From contig NZ_CP072467.1 of assembly GCF_018437505.1 (NCBI RefSeq), forward strand, positions 992,001 to 1,056,000: 64,000 bases of DNA, in the 5' to 3' direction. Below, piece by piece: positions 46,412 through 55,438 of this stretch (the stretch's first letter is position 1; each line of letters opens with the position of its first letter). The notes below the pieces were generated by a model that saw only the letters and a list, made by a program, of their open reading frames with translations, ran no database searches and was not told the DNA's origin. This stretch comes from Spiractinospora alimapuensis (GTDB lineage: Bacteria > Actinomycetota > Actinomycetes > Streptosporangiales > Streptosporangiaceae). The position numbers were made by a program, and so were the translations under genes.

Positions 46412-49400
46412 ATGGCACCGCAGCCCACCTCCGACCCCGCCTTCCCCGCCCTGCCCGCGCAGATCGACCTGCCGGCCATGGAGCGTGACCTCATCCGCCG
46501 CTGGTCCAAGGACAAGGTGTTCGAGCGCTCCCTGGAACAGACGCGCGGCGGACCCCACTGGGTCTTCTACGAGGGTCCCCCCACCGCCAACGGCAACCCC
46601 GGGGTGCACCACGTGGAGGCACGTGTCTTCAAGGACGTCTTCCCCCGGTTCAAGACCATGCAGGGCTTCCACGTCGACCGCAAGGCCGGGTGGGACTGCC
46701 ACGGTCTGCCGGTTGAGGTGGCGGTCGAGAAGGAGCTCGGTCTGTCCGGCAAGAAGGACATCGAGGACTACGGTGTCGCCGAGTTCAACGCGCGCTGCCG
46801 GGAGTCGGTGATGCGCTACGTCGGCGCCTTCACCGAGATGACCGAACGCATGGGCTACTGGGTCAACATGGACGACGCCTACCGCACCATGGACCCGCGG
46901 TATGTGGAGTCGGTGTGGTGGTCGCTCAAGCGGATCTGGGACAAGGGGCTGCTCGTCCGCGACTTCCGGATCAGCCCCTACTGCCCGCGGTGCGGGACCT
47001 CGCTGTCGGACCACGAGTTGGCTCAGGGCTACGAGACCGTGACCGACCCGTCGGTGTACGTCCGGCTCCCCATCACCTCGGGCCCCCTCGCCGCCCCCGA
47101 ACGACCCACGTCGCTGCTGGTGTGGACGACGACACCGTGGACTCTGGTCTCCAACACGGCCGTCGCCGCGAACCCCGACGTACAGTACGTGGTCGCCACG
47201 AACGGTTCCGAGCGGGTGCTCCTGGCCGAGCCACTGCTGGCCTCGGCCCTGGGCGAGGACTGGTCGGCCACCGGGGAACGCTTCGAGGGGGCGGAACTGG
47301 AGCACTGGTCCTACCAGCGCCCCTTCGAGCTGGTCGACTTCCCCGAGTCGGCCCACTTCGTCGTCCTCGCGGACTTCGTCACGGTCGAGGACGGGACCGG
47401 GCTCGTGCACATGTCGCCGGCCTACGGCGCGGACGACCTCGCCGCCTGCCGCGCCTACGGTCTGCCCGTGGTGGAGCCGGTCCGCGCCGACGGCACCTTC
47501 GCCGGCGACCTGGACCTCATCGGTGGGAAGTTCTTCAAGCACGCCGACCCGGTGCTCGTCGCCGACCTCCGCGACCGGGGGCTGTTGTTCCGCGAACAGG
47601 CCTTCGAGCACAACTACCCCCACTGCTGGCGCTGCCACACCCCGCTGCTCTACTACGCCCTGCCGTCCTGGTACATCCGGACCACGGAGCTCAAGGACCA
47701 ACTGCTCGCGGAGAACGAGAGGACGAACTGGGTCCCCGACAACGTCAAGAACGGCCGATACGGGGAATGGTTGCGCAACAACGTCGACTGGGCGTTGTCG
47801 CGCACTCGCTACTGGGGCACTCCTCTGCCGATCTGGGAGTTCCCCGACGGCCGCCGTATCTGCGTCGGTTCGCTGCGGGAGCTGAGCGAATTGTCCGGCC
47901 GCGACCTCAGCGACATGGACCCGCACCGGCCCTACATCGACGACGTCGTGATCCCCGACCCGGACGCCGACCCGTCACTGCCCGAGGAGCAGCGCGTCGC
48001 CCGCCGGGTCCCCGACGTGATCGACGCCTGGTACGACTCCGGGTCCATGCCCTTCGCGCAGTGGGGCGCGCCGCACCAGGCCGAGGAGACCTTCCGGGCG
48101 AACTTCCCCGCGCAGTACATCTGTGAGGCCATCGACCAGACACGCGGCTGGTTCTACTCGCTGATGGCGGTGAGCACGGCCGTCTTCGGGCAGTCCTCCT
48201 ACGAGAACGTGGTCTGCCTCGGCCACATCCTCGCCGAGGACGGGCGAAAGATGAGCAAGCACCTCGGCAACGTGCTCGAACCCATCCCCGTCATGGACCA
48301 ACACGGCGCGGACGCCCTGCGTTGGTTCATGGCCGCCAGCGGTTCGCCGTGGATGGCGCGCCGTGTCGGCCACGCCGCGCTGGAGGAGATCGTCCGCAAG
48401 GTGTTGTTGACCTACTACAACACCGTCTCCTTCTTCACGCTCTACGCGCGGGCCGACGGATGGACCGTCGCCGGTCTGGACACCGCTCCCGCCCCGGCGG
48501 ATCGCCCTCTGCTGGACCGCTGGGCGCTCAGCGAGCTCCACCGCACGGTGCGTGACGTGGAGTCGGCGCTGGAGCGGTTCGACACCGCGGGGGCGGGACG
48601 CCACCTGACCAACTTCATCGACGACCTGTCCAACTGGTACGTGCGGCGTTCCCGGCGTCGGTTCTGGTCGGGTTCGGATTCCGCCGCCGGCGCCTCCGCG
48701 TTCGCCACCCTGTACGAGTGCCTGGAGACGCTGACCCGGTTGATGGCGCCGCTGGTGCCGTTCCTGACCGAACACGTCTGGGGTGCGCTGCGGCGTGGCG
48801 ACGCCCCGGAGTCAGTGCACCTGACGTCGTGGCCGACGGTGAACGAGTCCCTCGTCGACCCGGCGCTGTCGGAGCGGATGGCGTTGGCGCGTCGACTGGT
48901 GGAGCTGGGCCGTTCGGCCCGGGTGGAGTCGCGGGTGCGGACGCGTCAACCGTTGGGCCGGGCTCTGGTGGGCGCACGCGACTTCGCCGACCTGCCCGAG
49001 CAGCTACGCGAGCAGGTCGCCGAGGAGTTGAACGTGCAGACGCTGGACGCCCTCTCGACGGTCGGAGCGGGCCTCGTCGAGTTCTCGGTGAAGCCCAACT
49101 TCCGGGCGCTGGGCAAGCGGTTCGGGAAGCGGACCCCGCGGATCGCCGCGGCGCTCACCGAGGCGGACGCCGCGTCGGTGGTCGAGCAGGTGCGCGACAC
49201 CGGGTGGGCCCACGTGCGGGTCGACGGCGAGCCCGTCGACGTCAGCGCGGAGGAGGTCCTGGTGACCGAGCGTCCTCGCGAGGGGTGGGCGGTGGCCTCC
49301 GGTGGAGGTGAGACCGTCGCCCTGGACCTCTCGGTCACCCCGGAGTTGGAGCGTGCCGGGGTGGCGCGTGAGGTGATCCGGGTGGTTCAGGAGGCACGCA

Positions 49401-49609
49401 AGAACTCCGGCCTGGAGATCACCGACCGGATCCACCTGTGGTGGGAGAGCTCCTCGGAATTGACCGCCGGAGCCCTGCGGGACCACGAGACGACGATCGC
49501 CGGCGAGGTCCTCGCCGATGAGGTGGTTGAGGGCCATCCGGACGTGGAGACGTCCGCGGCGGAGTCGGCCGACCTCGACCTGCGTGTGTGGCTGCGCGCC
49601 ACCCGCTGA
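46412..49609 (+). CDS. ileS: Isoleucyl-tRNA synthetase, type 2, with GVHH signature
   Basis: Charges tRNA-Ile, 1065 residues. It belongs to the eukaryote-like type 2 IleRS by length, the absence of a C-terminal zinc finger and the motif GPPTANGNPGVHH near residue 57. There the class I HIGH motif reads G-V-H-H, with the first and third residues swapped. KMSKH is present (DGRKMSKHLGN near residue 615). The editing domain is present (WTTTPWTL near residue 235). Type 2 enzymes tolerate mupirocin. The start ATG follows ggaaggt; expression is under the T-box leader, and a hairpin terminator follows the stop. Confidence 0.97.
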   Translation: MAPQPTSDPAFPALPAQIDLPAMERDLIRRWSKDKVFERSLEQTRGGPHWVFYEGPPTANGNPGVHHVEARVFKDVFPRFKTMQGFHVDRKAGWDCHGLPVEVAVEKELGLSGKKDIEDYGVAEFNARCRESVMRYVGAFTEMTERMGYWVNMDDAYRTMDPRYVESVWWSLKRIWDKGLLVRDFRISPYCPRCGTSLSDHELAQGYETVTDPSVYVRLPITSGPLAAPERPTSLLVWTTTPWTLVSNTAVAANPDVQYVVATNGSERVLLAEPLLASALGEDWSATGERFEGAELEHWSYQRPFELVDFPESAHFVVLADFVTVEDGTGLVHMSPAYGADDLAACRAYGLPVVEPVRADGTFAGDLDLIGGKFFKHADPVLVADLRDRGLLFREQAFEHNYPHCWRCHTPLLYYALPSWYIRTTELKDQLLAENERTNWVPDNVKNGRYGEWLRNNVDWALSRTRYWGTPLPIWEFPDGRRICVGSLRELSELSGRDLSDMDPHRPYIDDVVIPDPDADPSLPEEQRVARRVPDVIDAWYDSGSMPFAQWGAPHQAEETFRANFPAQYICEAIDQTRGWFYSLMAVSTAVFGQSSYENVVCLGHILAEDGRKMSKHLGNVLEPIPVMDQHGADALRWFMAASGSPWMARRVGHAALEEIVRKVLLTYYNTVSFFTLYARADGWTVAGLDTAPAPADRPLLDRWALSELHRTVRDVESALERFDTAGAGRHLTNFIDDLSNWYVRRSRRRFWSGSDSAAGASAFATLYECLETLTRLMAPLVPFLTEHVWGALRRGDAPESVHLTSWPTVNESLVDPALSERMALARRLVELGRSARVESRVRTRQPLGRALVGARDFADLPEQLREQVAEELNVQTLDALSTVGAGLVEFSVKPNFRALGKRFGKRTPRIAAALTEADAASVVEQVRDTGWAHVRVDGEPVDVSAEEVLVTERPREGWAVASGGGETVALDLSVTPELERAGVAREVIRVVQEARKNSGLEITDRIHLWWESSSELTAGALRDHETTIAGEVLADEVVEGHPDVETSAAESADLDLRVWLRATR

Positions 49610-49614
49610 TCCGG

Positions 49615-49646
49615 GGGCTGGTGGACGTCTCGGCGTTCACCAGCCC
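49615..49646 (+). terminator. Terminator after ileS
   Basis: Perfect inverted repeat GGGCTGGTG / CACCAGCCC (9-base arms, 14-base loop) six bases after the ileS stop. No U-run. Confidence 0.6.
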
Positions 49647-49723
49647 TGGGTCACCGCCGCGCCGATGATCGTCGCCCTGTAGGGTCCTGGCGAACTTCGT
49701 CGTGCGCGAGCGGGAGGAAACCC

Positions 49724-50497
49724 ATGGACACAGGCCTGCGCGGGAAGACCGCTGTCGTTCCCGGATCGACCTCGGGCCTCGGTGAGGCCATCGCCCGATC
49801 TCTGGCCGCGGAGGGGGCCAATGTCGTCCTCGGCGGGCGCCGGGGGGACCGGGCCCGCAAGGTGGCCGGTGAGCTGGACTCCGCCGTGGGGGTGGAGTTC
49901 GACCTCACCGACCCCGACGCCCCGGACACGCTCGTGGGCACGGCCGTTGAGCACTTCGGCCGCGTCGACGTGCTGGTCCTCAACAGTGGCGGCCCCAAGC
50001 CCGGCAACGCGACCAACATCAGTGACGAGTCGCTTCGCGGCGCGCTGGAGACCCTCCTGCTGCGGCAGCTTCGCCTGGTGGAACTCACCCTTCCGGGCAT
50101 GCGGGAGAACGGCTGGGGACGCATCGTCGGAGTCGGCTCGGGCGGTGTCCAACAGCCCATCACCGGTCTCGCCCTGTCCAACGTGGGCCGCGCCGGCCTC
50201 GCCGCCTACCTGAAGTCCCTGGCGAACGTCGTGGCCGGGGACGGCGTGACGGTCAACATGGTGCTGCCCGGCCGGATGGACACCGAACGGGTGGAACAGC
50301 TCGACCAGGCCCAGGCCTCCGCCGCGGGCAGCACGCCCGAGGAGATGCGCCGCCGCTCCGAGGCCGCCATCCCCACGGGTCGCTACGGCACCGCCCAGGA
50401 GTTCGCCAACGTCGTGACGTTCCTCTGCGGCACCGGCGCCAGCTACGTCACCGGAGAGCAGATCCGCTGCGACGGCGGCCAAATCGGCTCCTACTGA
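49724..50497 (+). CDS. Atypical SDR family protein lacking the catalytic Tyr/Lys
   Basis: Rossmann-fold short-chain dehydrogenase/reductase of 257 residues. The nucleotide-binding motif GSTSGLGEAIA is near residue 14. The usual NNAG is NSGG, and the catalytic YxxxK is replaced by SNVGR (ALSNVGRAGL near residue 150). The annotation as 3-oxoacyl-ACP reductase is common for this subgroup, but normal SDR chemistry is doubtful with these residues. The ATG has a gggagga site upstream and a TAGGGT -10-like hexamer (49678-49683) further up. A strong terminator hairpin follows. Confidence 0.88.
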   Translation: MDTGLRGKTAVVPGSTSGLGEAIARSLAAEGANVVLGGRRGDRARKVAGELDSAVGVEFDLTDPDAPDTLVGTAVEHFGRVDVLVLNSGGPKPGNATNISDESLRGALETLLLRQLRLVELTLPGMRENGWGRIVGVGSGGVQQPITGLALSNVGRAGLAAYLKSLANVVAGDGVTVNMVLPGRMDTERVEQLDQAQASAAGSTPEEMRRRSEAAIPTGRYGTAQEFANVVTFLCGTGASYVTGEQIRCDGGQIGSY

Positions 50498-50504
50498 CGC
50501 CCAG

Positions 50505-50530
50505 GGCCGCCCGCCGGGGTGCGGGCGGCC
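50505..50530 (+). terminator. Terminator after the SDR gene
   Basis: Perfect inverted repeat GGCCGCCCGC-N6-GCGGGCGGCC (10-base arms) eight bases past the stop. The 300 bases that follow, up to the next gene at 50831, hold no gene that I can support. Confidence 0.65.
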
Positions 50531-50830
50531 CAGGACGCTGTCGACTCGGGCCCCCGTCACGTCCCCACGCATGCGCCAGTCGACCGTCCCGGACTCCGCT
50601 CCCCCACGGCCCCGAGCCACACGGAGACGCCCGACCGAGCGGGTCACCCGCCGTCCGCCGGCGCGCCGCCCCGAGGCCCCCGGTCCCCTCGGCACCGCCC
50701 CACCACGAGCGGCTCACACCCCCGGCGGGAGCTCGCGGTCACGGGGCATCCCCCTCGTCATTCCGGTGTCGTGGGTCGAGCGCAGTCGAGCGGGTACCGT
50801 CCGCGCGGCAGCCCACCCCATGATCGGTGC

Positions 50831-51847
50831 TCAGGTGGAGGCGCGGGCGCCGCTGTCCTCTTCGTGGTCGGTGTCCCGGGGGCCCTCGTCCGCGAGGTCC
50901 TCCGGGGCGAGGGCGAAGGTGGTGGAGTCCTCGGGCTCGGTCGGGTCCTCCGGTTGGGGGCCGGCGGAGGGGTCACGGTCGAGCTGGGTGTGGTCGGCGG
51001 TCGCGGTGGCGAAGACGTCGGGGTCCCACGGGGACCTCAGGACTCCCAGGGCCTGCTCGGGGCCGTCCTCCTCGTCCTCCTCCGCGGCGTCGCCGTCCAC
51101 CGGGAACTCCCGCGGCTCTTCGGCGGTGTGTGTGACCGTGGGCGGCTCGGTGAGGCCGGCCTCCGGGGCGTCGGGTGTCCCCTCGGTCTCGGCGTCGACG
51201 ACGTCGTCTTCCGTATCGTCGTCCGGGTCCACCGGGGGATCCACCAGGTCGGCGCCGTCGTCGCCGTCAACGTCGGGCGCGGCTTCCGTGGTGTCGAGAG
51301 GGACCTCGTCGTCCACGGGGACGTCGGAGGTGGGCGCGGTGTTGGGAAGGTCGGCCACGGGGTGGGGGCCGGCTCCTGGGTCCCCGGCCGCGCCTGCCGG
51401 GGACGAGGAGTCGTCGATGTCCACCACGGGCCCGCCGGGTGCCGGCGGACCGGACCACGCTTCGTCGCCGCTCCCCCCGCCTCGCTCCGGGTCACGTGGA
51501 CCAGCGGGCGCGGGAACCAGCCCTGGGCCGGTGGTGGGGTACTGCCACCGCTCTCGCGGCGGTGTCGCCATGGGCGGCGGCGTCCACTGTGTCGGCTGGG
51601 CCGACACCGGTGGCTGCCCCATCGGTTGGCTCACCGAGGGTGGCGCCCCGCCGGCCTGCTGTGGTGCGACGTCGGCAGCGGGTCGCCGCCCCAGATTGGG
51701 GGCGAAGAGCCCGAGCGCGACGAGCAGGACCGACACACCGGTCAAACCGAAGGCCAAGTAGACAAGCACCTCGTTGGCGAGGATCACCGCCACGACCAAG
51801 AGCACAATGGCGGACGCTACGGGGACGAGACTCGCGCGGAGGAACAC
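50831..51847 (-). CDS. Membrane protein with long acidic disordered tail
   Basis: Protein of 338 residues. Two membrane segments at the N-terminus (LVPVASAIVLLVVAVILA and VYLAFGLTGVSVLLVALGLF) are followed by about 280 residues rich in Pro, Asp, Glu and Ala with no recognisable domain. It lies just downstream of divIVA on the same strand. A role in cell-envelope or division organisation is possible from its place but not shown. Confidence 0.75.
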   Translation of the reverse strand: MFLRASLVPVASAIVLLVVAVILANEVLVYLAFGLTGVSVLLVALGLFAPNLGRRPAADVAPQQAGGAPPSVSQPMGQPPVSAQPTQWTPPPMATPPRERWQYPTTGPGLVPAPAGPRDPERGGGSGDEAWSGPPAPGGPVVDIDDSSSPAGAAGDPGAGPHPVADLPNTAPTSDVPVDDEVPLDTTEAAPDVDGDDGADLVDPPVDPDDDTEDDVVDAETEGTPDAPEAGLTEPPTVTHTAEEPREFPVDGDAAEEDEEDGPEQALGVLRSPWDPDVFATATADHTQLDRDPSAGPQPEDPTEPEDSTTFALAPEDLADEGPRDTDHEEDSGARAST

Positions 51848-51907
51848 CGTCGAAATGGCCTATCCGGGAAAGCTGGGTGGATTGGATCTCGGCCAGCTTA
51901 CACCGGG

Positions 51908-52822
51908 TCAGCGGTGCTCGTGCGGCGTTTCGCTCGGGTGGTAACCGGCGGGCTGCTGCACCGGCTCGGGCTGAGCGAAGGGGTTGCCACCGGTCATGGC
52001 TCCACCAGCCGGCGTCGCCGGCTGCAGCGCCGGGGCCGGGCCCGAGGGGGCGGTGGCGGGGGCCATGGAGGGCTGCTGGAAGCTGCCGGTGTTGCTGGCG
52101 GGCTCCTGCGCGCCCTCGGCGAGTTCGCGGAGCTGCCGCTCGAAGTAGTCCTTGAGTCGGCTGCGGTACTCGCGCTCGAAGTCCTTGAGGGTGTTGACCC
52201 GGTGCTCCAGCTCGTCGCGCTGCTGCACCAGCGAGCCCATCACCTGACGGTGACGCTCCTGGGCGTCGCGGTCCAGGTTCTCCGAACGGGCGCGGGCCTC
52301 GTTGACGATCTGCTCCGCCTGACGGCGGGCCTTGCCCAGGATGTCCTCGGCCTCGTGCCGGGCACGGCCCAGGGTCTCGTCGGCCTCACGACGGGCGTCG
52401 GAGATGGCCTGGTCGGCGGTCTGCTGCGCGAGGGCCAGCACCCGAGAGGCGGTGTCCATACTGTCGCCGGACTCCTGCATTCCCATCGCCATCCCGGCAA
52501 GTGCCTGCTCGGGGGCGGGCTGCTGGAGCTGGGGCTGGGCGGGCGGCTCGGGGGCGACCTGCATCTGCGGCTGAGGCTGCTGCTGGACCGGCTCCGGGGG
52601 TGCCTGGGGCTCGGACTGCATGTCCTGGGCCGACATGGGCGGGACCTTGCCGCGGAGCGCTTCGGCGAGCTTTCCGCGCAGTTCCTCGTTCTCCTGGATC
52701 AGCCGGTCGAGCTCGGCCTCGACCTCATCGAGGAAGGCGTCGACTTCCTCTTCGTCGTAGCCGGGCCGAAGCCGGGTGGTACTGAACTGTTTGTTCCGCA
52801 CGTCCGCGGGTGTCAGCGGCAT
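51908..52822 (-). CDS. divIVA: DivIVA/Wag31 polar growth protein
   Basis: Coiled-coil protein of 304 residues that gathers at curved membranes and directs polar growth in actinobacteria. The N-terminal membrane-binding domain is [13 protein letters not shown]...[19 protein letters not shown] Pro/Gln-rich linker (about residues 65-110) precedes the main coiled coil (about 120-240). The C-terminal tail is Pro/Ala/Gln-rich. An aaggaga site lies upstream. It closes the dcw cluster, as is usual. Confidence 0.96.
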   Translation of the reverse strand: MPLTPADVRNKQFSTTRLRPGYDEEEVDAFLDEVEAELDRLIQENEELRGKLAEALRGKVPPMSAQDMQSEPQAPPEPVQQQPQPQMQVAPEPPAQPQLQQPAPEQALAGMAMGMQESGDSMDTASRVLALAQQTADQAISDARREADETLGRARHEAEDILGKARRQAEQIVNEARARSENLDRDAQERHRQVMGSLVQQRDELEHRVNTLKDFEREYRSRLKDYFERQLRELAEGAQEPASNTGSFQQPSMAPATAPSGPAPALQPATPAGGAMTGGNPFAQPEPVQQPAGYHPSETPHEHR

Positions 52823-52948
52823 GTTCGTCTCCTTGGCGCGCTTGGAGTCCGTCCGTAGGGACAGTACCTGATCGTGACACGTGAGGGGTGCCGTTCATGG
52901 CGAAGACCACATGTGGAACCGGCGGCCCTGAGCGGCTTTCCCATCGAT

Positions 52949-53242
52949 TCAGATGACCTGGAACGTTGTCACGACCTGGAGCAATATCACCACAATCAGG
53001 AAGAGAGCCAGGAAGCTCAGATCCAGGGCAAGGCTACCCAGCCGGACCACCGGAATGAACCGGCGGAGGAAGGACAGCGGGGGGTCGGTGATGGTGTAGA
53101 CGATCTCGGCGAGGACCAGCACGAGCCCGGTCGGGCTCCAGGAGCGGGCGAAGTTGCGCACCCACTCCAGAATGAGCCGAGCGATCAGCACCATCATGAA
53201 GAGGTACAGGATGACCTGTATGACGGACAGCACGATATTCAC
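52949..53242 (-). CDS. YggT family membrane protein
   Basis: Membrane protein of 97 residues with two hydrophobic regions and the YggT pattern (TDPPLSFLRRFIP between them). Members lie between sepF and divIVA in many actinobacteria. The function is not clear. Confidence 0.93.
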   Translation of the reverse strand: MNIVLSVIQVILYLFMMVLIARLILEWVRNFARSWSPTGLVLVLAEIVYTITDPPLSFLRRFIPVVRLGSLALDLSFLALFLIVVILLQVVTTFQVI

Positions 53243-53317
53243 GGCCGTGCCTCCTGGGAAGGTGCCTCCAACGCCGCGACGGCGACCAATGGCCGCAACC
53301 GGCCCGCGGAGATGTTT

Positions 53318-53830
53318 CTAACTCTGATTGAAGAACCCTCGTTCTGCGATGCGTGCTTTGTCTTCAGCGGTGACCTCAACATTAGCCGGGGACAGCAAGA
53401 ACACCTTATTGGTCACGCGCTCGATGCTGCCGTGCAGCCCGAAGATCAGCCCCGCCGCGAAGTCGACGAGACGCTTGGCGTCACTGTCGACCATCTCCGA
53501 CAGGTTCATGATCACTGGCGTGCCCTCACGGAAGTGCTCTCCGATGGTACGCGCCTCGTTGTAGGTCCGGGGGTGCAGCGTCGTGATCCGCGCCAGGTCG
53601 GCCGTGCTCGGAGGGGAGACTGTGTGCCGCCTTTCGCCGATGAATCCGCCGTATTCGGCGTCGTCGCCGGAGTCGTTGCCGCCACGGGAGGGCCCGGAGT
53701 CGTTGTTGGACCGGTCGTCGACCTGGTCCTCGAACTCGTCGAACTCCTCGTAGTCGTCGTAGCGGTGATCGTAGCGGTCATCCTCCACGAGGCCGAGGTA
53801 GACCGCCATCTTGCGCATCGCGCTGGCCAT
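53318..53830 (-). CDS. sepF: SepF cell division protein
   Basis: FtsZ-membrane tether of 170 residues. The N-terminal amphipathic helix ([16 protein letters not shown]) binds membrane, an acidic Asp/Tyr-rich linker follows, and the C-terminal DUF552 domain ([23 protein letters not shown]) forms rings and binds the FtsZ tail. The ATG at 53830 is chosen because ggagga precedes it and the family starts with this helix; an earlier ATG adds 22 residues without support. Confidence 0.95.
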   Translation of the reverse strand: MASAMRKMAVYLGLVEDDRYDHRYDDYEEFDEFEDQVDDRSNNDSGPSRGGNDSGDDAEYGGFIGERRHTVSPPSTADLARITTLHPRTYNEARTIGEHFREGTPVIMNLSEMVDSDAKRLVDFAAGLIFGLHGSIERVTNKVFLLSPANVEVTAEDKARIAERGFFNQS

Positions 53831-53927
53831 CGTCAGTCCTCCGTCGTCCCGGTGGTTCGCCGCGGATAGGGCGCCCTTGTCCATGTCGGCGTTCACCCCG
53901 GCAGGCGAACCAACGAAAGGCGCGACC

Positions 53928-54683
53928 CTAGAGGGACATTACCCCACCAGAGGGCCGGTCGCCGAGCAAAGCGGTCCCGATCCGAAGGTGTGTCGCGCCG
54001 TGTTCCACCGCGGCCTCGAGGTCGGCACTCATCCCGGCGGACACCATTGTCGCGGCCGGATGGTCGGCCCGCAATCGGACACCGAGTTCGCGCAGGCGGG
54101 CGAAGGACTCCCCGACGGGCACCCCCGCGTCCGGAGGTGGGGCGACGGCCATGATCCCGCCCAGGCGCAGTCCCTCCCGCTCGGCCACGAAGTCGGCCAC
54201 GGCGGCGACGTCCTGGGGGTGGCACCCCCCACGTGGGCCCAGGGTGCCCACGACGGCGTCGGGATCCAGGTTGACCTGCACCAGGGCCGTGATCTCGCGC
54301 TCGTTCTCCCGGGCCCGTTCCGCGAGGACCCGGGCGAGGCGGGTGCGGTCGACCGAGTGCACGACGTCGGCCCACCGTGCCACGAGCCGGGCCTTGTTGG
54401 TCTGCAACTGCCCGATGAAGTGCCATCTGACCTCGGGTGCGACGAGACCGTGGCCGGCGCAGTACTCCGCCTTCTCAGCCAGTTCGGCGGCCCGGTTCTC
54501 CCCCACGTCCACGAGTCCGGCCCTCACCGCGGCGCGCACGTCCTCGGCGGGCCGGGTCTTGGTGACGGCGATGACACACACGGAGTCGGGGTCCCGGTCA
54601 GCCGCGACGCAGGCGCGTTCCACTCGGCGTCGGACCAGGGAGAGGTTCTCGGTGATCTCGGCGACGCGATCCGGCTCGCTCAC
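53928..54683 (-). CDS. yggS: YggS-type PLP-binding protein
   Basis: PLP homeostasis protein of 251 residues (COG0325). The PLP lysine is in [13 protein letters not shown] near residue 41; [12 protein letters not shown] and the phosphate-binding end ([19 protein letters not shown]) are present. It starts at GTG overlapping the upstream stop (GTGA), so it is coupled to yfiH. Confidence 0.95.
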   Translation of the reverse strand: MSEPDRVAEITENLSLVRRRVERACVAADRDPDSVCVIAVTKTRPAEDVRAAVRAGLVDVGENRAAELAEKAEYCAGHGLVAPEVRWHFIGQLQTNKARLVARWADVVHSVDRTRLARVLAERARENEREITALVQVNLDPDAVVGTLGPRGGCHPQDVAAVADFVAEREGLRLGGIMAVAPPPDAGVPVGESFARLRELGVRLRADHPAATMVSAGMSADLEAAVEHGATHLRIGTALLGDRPSGGVMSL

Positions 54684-55438
54684 GCCGCGTCCCGCCACAC
54701 GTATCCGGCGAAACGACCCGTGGTCGCGTCCCGCCGGTAGGAGAACAAGGTGTCGTCCTCCCGCGTGCACCGTTCGTCGTGACCAATCTCGGCCACGCCC
54801 GCACGCCGGAGTTGGGCGACGACCGCGGCGCGGATGTCGACCCCAGGGCTCCCCCACCGGGTGACGCACGCACCCTCCGGCGTGACGCGCTCCATCGCGT
54901 CGCGCAGGTCACGGGGAACCTCGTAGCACTGGCCGCACACACTGGGTCCCAGCAGGGCGACGCACCGCTCCGCGACAGCACCCTGGCGGGTCATCTCCTC
55001 GACCAGGGCGCCGGCGATGTCGGCGGCGGTGCCCGGCCGGCCCGAGTGGGCGGCGCCCACCACTCCGGCCTCGGCGTCGGCCACCAGGACCGGGAGACAG
55101 TCGGCGACGAGGACCGCGAGCGCCACTCCCGGTCGGGTCGTCACCATGGCGTCGACCTGACCAGCGTTACCTGGAGTGTCGACCACCGCCACGTCGCGGC
55201 CGTGAACCTGGCTCATCCACGCCACGGAATCCGGGGATATGCCGAACCCGCGCGCCGCCAGTTCCCGGTTCCGGGCGACGGCGGCGGGGTCGTCTCCCAC
55301 CCCGTTGCCGAGGTTGAGCCGCGCGAACGGAGGAGCACTGACTCCCCCGTCCGCACGTGCGGTGAATCCGGCGGAGACGCCCCGCCCCAGTCCGTGAATG
55401 CGTTGCCCGATGGGCGTCGCGTCAGCGTTGGTGGTCAC
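54680..55438 (-). CDS. yfiH: YfiH/laccase-domain protein (purine nucleoside phosphorylase-like)
   Basis: Protein of 252 residues of the DUF152/YfiH family. Zinc ligands are seen in [16 protein letters not shown] and [10 protein letters not shown]. Family members act on purine nucleosides or as muropeptide-editing enzymes; the role here is not decided by the sequence. It starts at GTG overlapping the ftsZ stop (GTGA). Confidence 0.93.
   Translation of the reverse strand: MTTNADATPIGQRIHGLGRGVSAGFTARADGGVSAPPFARLNLGNGVGDDPAAVARNRELAARGFGISPDSVAWMSQVHGRDVAVVDTPGNAGQVDAMVTTRPGVALAVLVADCLPVLVADAEAGVVGAAHSGRPGTAADIAGALVEEMTRQGAVAERCVALLGPSVCGQCYEVPRDLRDAMERVTPEGACVTRWGSPGVDIRAAVVAQLRRAGVAEIGHDERCTREDDTLFSYRRDATTGRFAGYVWRDAA

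Noticed and set aside
50519-52858. 779-codon plus-strand frame opposite divIVA
   Set aside because: It is antisense to divIVA and its neighbour, with low-complexity composition.
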